Source of the DNA: Actinomycetes bacterium
GTDB taxonomy: Bacteria > Actinomycetota > Acidimicrobiia > Acidimicrobiales > Palsa-688
Assembly: GCA_021846485.1 (NCBI GenBank)
Contig: JAJZWW010000102.1
Span: forward strand, 1 to 9,075
Direction of reading: 5' to 3'
DNA: 9,075 nt
The notes beneath the pieces were generated by a model, which saw only the letters and a program-made list of their open reading frames with translations, was not told the origin of the DNA and did not search any database. Below, one piece after another: positions 5,800 through 9,075 of the stretch. Numbering within the stretch: the stretch's first letter is position 1; every line of letters starts with the position of its first letter. The translations under genes were made by a program, and so were the position numbers.

Positions 5800-6814
5800 T
5801 GCCCGCTCCCCCGGTTGCGCCGACCGCCACGCTCACCGGCGTCGTGGCCCCGCGCACCGGCAGCTGCGGGAAGCGGGCCTTGCGCTCCGGCACTACACCT
5901 TGGGGCCGGAACCACAGGGTGACGATCACCATCCCCCCGATGCACATGTTGCGGATGTCGGAGACGAGGTTGGGAGAACCGGGGATGGCGGGGAGGAACC
6001 GGGTCGCCTCGTTGAACAGCACGGCGACGAGGAACGAGCCCACCACCGCCCCCCAGTTGTTGGCCTTTCCGCCGACGATGAGTGCCGCCCAGATCACGAA
6101 GGTCTCTCCAGTCGTCCAGCCGGCTGGCGACAGAGCGCTCACGTACGCGATTGTGAGCACCCCTCCGAGGCCCACGAACATGCACCCGATCACCATCGCC
6201 AGCATCCGCACCCGGAAGGCGTCCTTGCCGAACGCCTCGGCGACGTCCATGTCCTCCCTGATGGCGCGCATCGTGCGGCCGAGAGGGGAGGAATAGATCC
6301 GGTTGGCCACGTACCAGCAGACGAGCATGATCACTGCGCTGACCGCGAGGAAGTACCAGGTGTATGTGTTGGGGTTGACGCCGAAGACCGAGGTGTAGGG
6401 CTGGGGGACGCCCACCAGGCCGGCCGCCCCGTCGAACAGCTTGTTGTAGTTGTTGATCACGTCGTAGACGATCGTCCCCGACGCCAGGGTGACGATCGCC
6501 AGGTAGTCGCTACGGAGCCGGCGCAGCGCGACCAGCCCGATCAGGAACCCGAGCAGGCCGGCGGCGACCATGCCGAGCAACAGAGCGATCGGCCAGGGCA
6601 GGTTCCAGCCGAGCACGTAGAAGATCTCGGTGCCCCTCTGCTCCGGCGGCAGGACGGCCACCCCGGCGATGTAGCCCCCGATGGCCATGAAGGTGATGAC
6701 CGTGAAGTCGAGGATGCCGGCGTAACCGAACTGGATGTTGAGGCCGAATGCGAAGATGTTGTAGATGCAGAAATAGACGCCGAGGGTAGCGACATATCCG
6801 AGGACGACGCTCAC
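5789..6814 (-). CDS. livM: LivM-type branched-chain amino acid ABC transporter permease
   Basis: Inner-membrane channel subunit of 341 residues that pairs with LivH. It has the LivM family pattern: an early NIQFGYAGILDFTVITFMAIGGY (26-48), RRLRSDYLAIVTLASG (98-113), and a cytoplasmic coupling loop LGRTMRAIREDMDVAEAFGKD (178-198) that contacts the ATPases. Next comes a VGGKANNWGAVVGS segment (247-260) and the late FRPQG (302-306) found in these permeases. Several long hydrophobic stretches, about eight or more, support a polytopic protein. The last 25 or so residues are an Ala/Gly/Val tail that is probably not conserved. The GTG start at 6814 has AGGAGGAG just upstream (6818-6825). The livH stop is only 12 bases away, so the two are co-transcribed. 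Confidence 0.95.
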   Translation of the reverse strand: MSVVLGYVATLGVYFCIYNIFAFGLNIQFGYAGILDFTVITFMAIGGYIAGVAVLPPEQRGTEIFYVLGWNLPWPIALLLGMVAAGLLGFLIGLVALRRLRSDYLAIVTLASGTIVYDVINNYNKLFDGAAGLVGVPQPYTSVFGVNPNTYTWYFLAVSAVIMLVCWYVANRIYSSPLGRTMRAIREDMDVAEAFGKDAFRVRMLAMVIGCMFVGLGGVLTIAYVSALSPAGWTTGETFVIWAALIVGGKANNWGAVVGSFLVAVLFNEATRFLPAIPGSPNLVSDIRNMCIGGMVIVTLWFRPQGVVPERKARFPQLPVRGATTPVSVAVGATGGAGSAG

Positions 6815-6826
6815 GGGCTCCTCCTA

Positions 6827-7702
6827 TCAGGCCTTGCCGACGGTGGCGATCAGGCCCTGGGGTCGCAGGAGCAGGGCGAGCACGAGCACCCCGAAGGCGA
6901 CGTCGAGCTTGTAGGCGCCGGGGATCCACAGCCCGGACAGCTCCACGGCGAGGCCGATGCAGAGCGCGCCGAGCATCGCCCCGTAGATCTGGCCGATGCC
7001 CCCGAGGATCACCGCGGCGAAGATCACGAACAAGAACGTGTTGCCGGTGTAAGCCTGGAACGAGACCGTGTTGAGCGCCAGGGTGATGCCCCCGAGCCCG
7101 GCCAGGCAGCCGCTCACGAACCACGTCCACATCGTCACCCGGCCGGTGTCGATCCCGCTCACCTTCGCCAGGGAGGAGTCGTCGGACATCGCCCTCATCG
7201 ACTTGCCGAGGGTGGTCCGGGTGAGCAGGAGGTGGACCAGGACCATCGCCACGACGGCCAGCACGACGATGCCGAGCTGATCGCCGGTGATGCTGAACGG
7301 GCCGAGGTGCAACGGCGTGCCCGTCCCGGTGGTGAACGACTCGAAACCGACCCCCCAGACCGCCTGGATCACGTTGAGCAGCACCAGCTGGAGACCGAAG
7401 GTGACGATGAGGAGGAAGAACGGGCTCGTCCGCCGGCGGACGAACGGCTCGATCACCAACCGGTCGACCACCACCGACACCAGCCCGGTGAGGAGGGTGG
7501 CGACGACCGCGGCCAGCCAGAACGGCACATGGGCGGTGACGTCGAGGGTGTAGGTGAAGAACATGCCGAACGCCAGGTAGGCGCCGTAAGCGAAGTTGAC
7601 GAAGTTGGTGACCCCGAACTGCAGGCTCAGCCCGACCGACGCCAGCGCGAGCACCGACGCGGTGACCACCCCGAAGCCGAGTGCCAAGAAGAACAAGTTC
7701 AT
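6827..7702 (-). CDS. livH: LivH-type branched-chain amino acid ABC transporter permease
   Basis: First gene of the transporter operon, encoding a 291-residue inner-membrane permease. Family features are an N-terminal segment with VGLSLQFGVTNFVNFAYG (23-40), IEPFVRRRTSPFFLLIVTFGLQL (84-106), the ATPase-contacting loop LGKSMRAMSDDSSLAKVSGID (165-185), AAVILGGIGQIYGAMLGA (229-246), and a C-terminal LLLRPQGLIA (278-287). Multiple hydrophobic stretches indicate a polytopic protein. I chose the ATG at 7700-7702 because GGAGGAG (7709-7715) lies 6 bases upstream and MNLFF is where the first membrane helix begins. An in-frame GTG at 7780 would add 26 polar residues and run into the palindrome in the promoter region. 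The missing family member, the binding protein, is found at the far end of the operon. Confidence 0.95.
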   Translation of the reverse strand: MNLFFLALGFGVVTASVLALASVGLSLQFGVTNFVNFAYGAYLAFGMFFTYTLDVTAHVPFWLAAVVATLLTGLVSVVVDRLVIEPFVRRRTSPFFLLIVTFGLQLVLLNVIQAVWGVGFESFTTGTGTPLHLGPFSITGDQLGIVVLAVVAMVLVHLLLTRTTLGKSMRAMSDDSSLAKVSGIDTGRVTMWTWFVSGCLAGLGGITLALNTVSFQAYTGNTFLFVIFAAVILGGIGQIYGAMLGALCIGLAVELSGLWIPGAYKLDVAFGVLVLALLLRPQGLIATVGKA

Positions 7703-7761
7703 CAGCAGCTCCTCCGGTCCCCCGGACCGACCATTCGAAGCTAAACCGGCCGGGGGCGGGC

Positions 7762-7785
7762 GGGTAGCTTTAGTGCGCACTACCC
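7762..7785. promoter_or_regulatory. Candidate operator: 12-bp palindrome within flanking inverted repeats
   Basis: TAGTGCGCACTA (7771-7782) is its own reverse complement. In addition GGGTAG (7762-7767) and CTACCC (7780-7785) form an overlapping inverted repeat. The site lies 60-83 bases upstream of the livH start, a usual place for a dimeric regulator to bind. The regulator is unknown; a response regulator partnering the adjacent kinase is one idea, a repressor of the TetR or GntR kind another. Confidence 0.5.
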
Positions 7786-7851
7786 GACAGTGATCGCAAA
7801 CGCCGATCTGCTCGTTGTGCTCGCGCGCGGGTCCCCGCAGCGACAGCCGCC

Positions 7852-7867
7852 GGCTGGCTGGCTGGCT
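7852..7867. repeat. GGCT tetranucleotide repeat, four copies
   Basis: Four uninterrupted GGCT units lie just before the possible -10 box of the kinase gene. A change in copy number would alter promoter spacing, or the frame of a longer N-terminus if the GTG at 7817 were used. Four copies is short, and chance is quite possible in such GC-rich DNA. Confidence 0.6.
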
Positions 7868-7940
7868 AGCATCGGGGAAGCACAGGGAGGGACCAGAACG
7901 GACCAGACGATCTCACGGACGCGCCGCGACCCCGCCGCAC

Positions 7941-7947
7941 GGGGAGG
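7941..7947 (+). promoter_or_regulatory. Ribosome-binding site of the kinase gene, pointing to a non-standard start
   Basis: GGGGAGG is the only strong Shine-Dalgarno match upstream of the kinase. It sits 4 bases before an in-frame ACG (7952) and 10 bases before a second ACG (7958), but 19 bases before the first standard start, GTG 7967. The alternative GTG at 7817 has no such site. The site therefore argues for initiation near 7952-7958. Confidence 0.5.
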
Positions 7948-7966
7948 CCTGACGCTCACGGGACGG

Positions 7967-9075
7967 GTGCTCGTCCTGCAGTTCGTGGTGTCGGTGGTGG
8001 CGATCGGCTCCGGCATGGCCTGGTACTGGTGGAGCTCGGGGCACACCGGCCCCGGCCGCCACGAGGAGGCCGCCGGGCTGGCCCGGCGCGTGGCCGGGTC
8101 GGAGCGCCTGCGCGTCGACCTCCAGCAGGAAGACCGGGCGGCTGTCGCCTCCCTGGCCGCCGGAGTGCGGCGCGCCGCCGGGGCGGACTTCGCCCTGGTC
8201 TCGGCCACCGGTGCGGGTCCGGCGTCTTCGGACCTCACCGCCGGGAGACTGCGAACCGCCTCCTCCAGGAGCCTGTGGGTGGTGCGAGCCCCGATACGCG
8301 AACCGTCGGGGCGGGTCCTCGGAGAGGTGGTGCTCGGCCTGCCCGCCTCGTGGCGAGGCGGGCGGGAGCCGATCCCCGCAACCCCCGCGGCCGAGGCCGC
8401 CGCCATCGCCCTCGGGATCGGCCTGGTCGGGTCCGCCGCCCTGGCGCGCTGGTTGCGGGCCCAGACCCTCGGCCTCGAGCTCGACGAGCTGACCGAGCTG
8501 CTCCAAGAGCAACAAGCGACGCTCTACGGCATCCGCGAAGGCGTCGTCGGGCTCGACGACGCCGGCAAGGTCCGCTTCGTCAACGACGAGGCCCGGCGGC
8601 TCCTGGGCCTCCCGCACCGCTGCCTCCGCCGCCCGCTCGCGGTGCTGGTCCCCGGCGGACGGCTGCGGGAGTTCGTGGCCGGAGGGATGGCCGGCGAGGA
8701 CCTGATGGTTGTCCACCGCGACCGGGTACTGGTCGTCAACCGGATCCAGGTCCGGGTAGAAGGCCAACCCCTCGGGTGGGTGGTCACCATCGTCGACCGG
8801 ACCGAGTCGGAGTCGCTGCTGCGGGAGCTGGACGGGACCCTCGGGCTCACCGAGGCGCTGAGGGCCCAGGCGCACGACTTCTCCAACCGGCTGCACACTC
8901 TGGTCGGCCTGGTCGAGCTCGGCGAGTACGACGAGGCCGTCCGCTTCGGCACCGAGCTGCAGATGACCGACACCGAGGTCTCCGACGCGTCCGAGCGCGA
9001 GGGCGTCGGTCACCCGCTCGTCGCCGCCCTTCTCCTGGCCAAGAAGGCGGTGGCCCGCGAACGGCAGGTATCGCT
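7967..9075 (+). CDS. CitA/DcuS-type sensor histidine kinase, C-terminus cut by the window end
   Basis: Membrane sensor kinase; 369 codons are present before the window ends, without the ATP-binding domain. Counting from GTG 7967: membrane helix 1 (2-22), an extracytoplasmic sensor region (about 24-140) ending in GRVLGEVVLGL, helix 2 (about 142-163), a PAS domain (about 185-280, with REGVVGLDDAGKVRFVNDEARRLLG across 190-214), then the phosphoacceptor block LRAQAHDFSNRLHTLVGL (298-315) with H303 the likely phosphorylated histidine. HDFSNRLH, followed by LGEYDEA, is characteristic of the citrate/C4-dicarboxylate sensor family. The sensor region is short and I do not see the usual ligand-binding RxxH pattern, so the ligand is unknown. 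The start is uncertain: 7967 gives no positive charge before helix 1, whereas an ACG at 7952 would add TLTGR and sits well behind GGGGAGG. The gene is divergent from the transporter; a response regulator is expected downstream. Confidence 0.88.
   Translation, partial: MLVLQFVVSVVAIGSGMAWYWWSSGHTGPGRHEEAAGLARRVAGSERLRVDLQQEDRAAVASLAAGVRRAAGADFALVSATGAGPASSDLTAGRLRTASSRSLWVVRAPIREPSGRVLGEVVLGLPASWRGGREPIPATPAAEAAAIALGIGLVGSAALARWLRAQTLGLELDELTELLQEQQATLYGIREGVVGLDDAGKVRFVNDEARRLLGLPHRCLRRPLAVLVPGGRLREFVAGGMAGEDLMVVHRDRVLVVNRIQVRVEGQPLGWVVTIVDRTESESLLRELDGTLGLTEALRAQAHDFSNRLHTLVGLVELGEYDEAVRFGTELQMTDTEVSDASEREGVGHPLVAALLLAKKAVARERQVS

Larger units (their letters stand above)
7703..7966. promoter_or_regulatory. 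Divergent intergenic region between the transporter operon and the kinase gene
   Basis: The region must contain the promoter of the minus-strand transporter operon and that of the plus-strand kinase. It holds a perfect palindrome (7771-7782), a GGCT microsatellite (7852-7867), a possible plus-strand -10 box TAGCAT (7867-7872) and a strong plus-strand ribosome-binding site (7941-7947). I could not settle -35 boxes for either direction. Confidence 0.6.

Noticed and set aside
5294..7744. A very long plus-strand open frame (816 codons) across the transporter genes
   Set aside because: It lies antisense to livG, livM and livH, whose motifs are complete. Its composition (rich in His, Asp, Glu, Arg, Pro) is what the opposite strand of GC-rich coding DNA gives.
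7703..7780. Longer N-terminus for livH from GTG 7780
   Set aside because: Polar extension with no family support, crossing the palindrome; the ATG at 7702 has an ideal ribosome site.
7913..9013. A 366-codon minus-strand frame opposite the kinase
   Set aside because: The plus strand encodes clear PAS and HDFSNRLH histidine kinase features; the minus frame has none.

Overview
This is a GC-rich window with heavy use of GTG starts and tightly packed genes. The gene content fits a high-GC actinobacterium. A deep lineage such as Acidimicrobiia is possible, but that is a guess from gene style and was not tested.

Left part (1-2491). A DAK2-type kinase-like gene runs off the left edge on the minus strand. 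Divergent from it is rpmB, encoding ribosomal protein L28 in its zinc-binding form. Next on the plus strand is a site-specific DNA methyltransferase of the TSPPY / DPFLGSG class with a C-terminal domain of about 125 residues that I cannot assign. Its clear N-terminal homology runs past the only conventional start codon. It is followed by a UPF0158-family gene that looks broken: its two conserved ends lie in different frames and the middle is missing.

Middle (2492-2865). This non-coding stretch holds several hairpins, a 16-bp sequence repeated three times in tandem, and a perfect 13-bp hairpin that probably terminates the operon arriving from the right on the minus strand.

Right part (2866-7702, minus strand). 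Here lies a complete branched-chain-amino-acid-type (HAAT family) ABC importer, transcribed livH - livM - livG - livF - substrate-binding lipoprotein. Each gene overlaps or nearly touches the next. The two permeases form the membrane channel, the two ATPases drive transport, and the lipoprotein captures the ligand outside the membrane. The binding protein is encoded last, which is unusual.

Far right (about 7703-9075). A short intergenic region carries a perfect 12-bp palindrome and a GGCT repeat. It is followed by a divergent plus-strand sensor histidine kinase of the CitA/DcuS type, cut by the window end. Its position suggests, but does not prove, that it controls the transporter.

I see no tRNA, rRNA, CRISPR array, recognisable transposase or phage gene. 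Most of the window is ordinary. The points most worth checking are the methyltransferase C-terminal domain and start, the decayed UPF0158 gene with the structured DNA beside it, and the kinase-transporter pairing.
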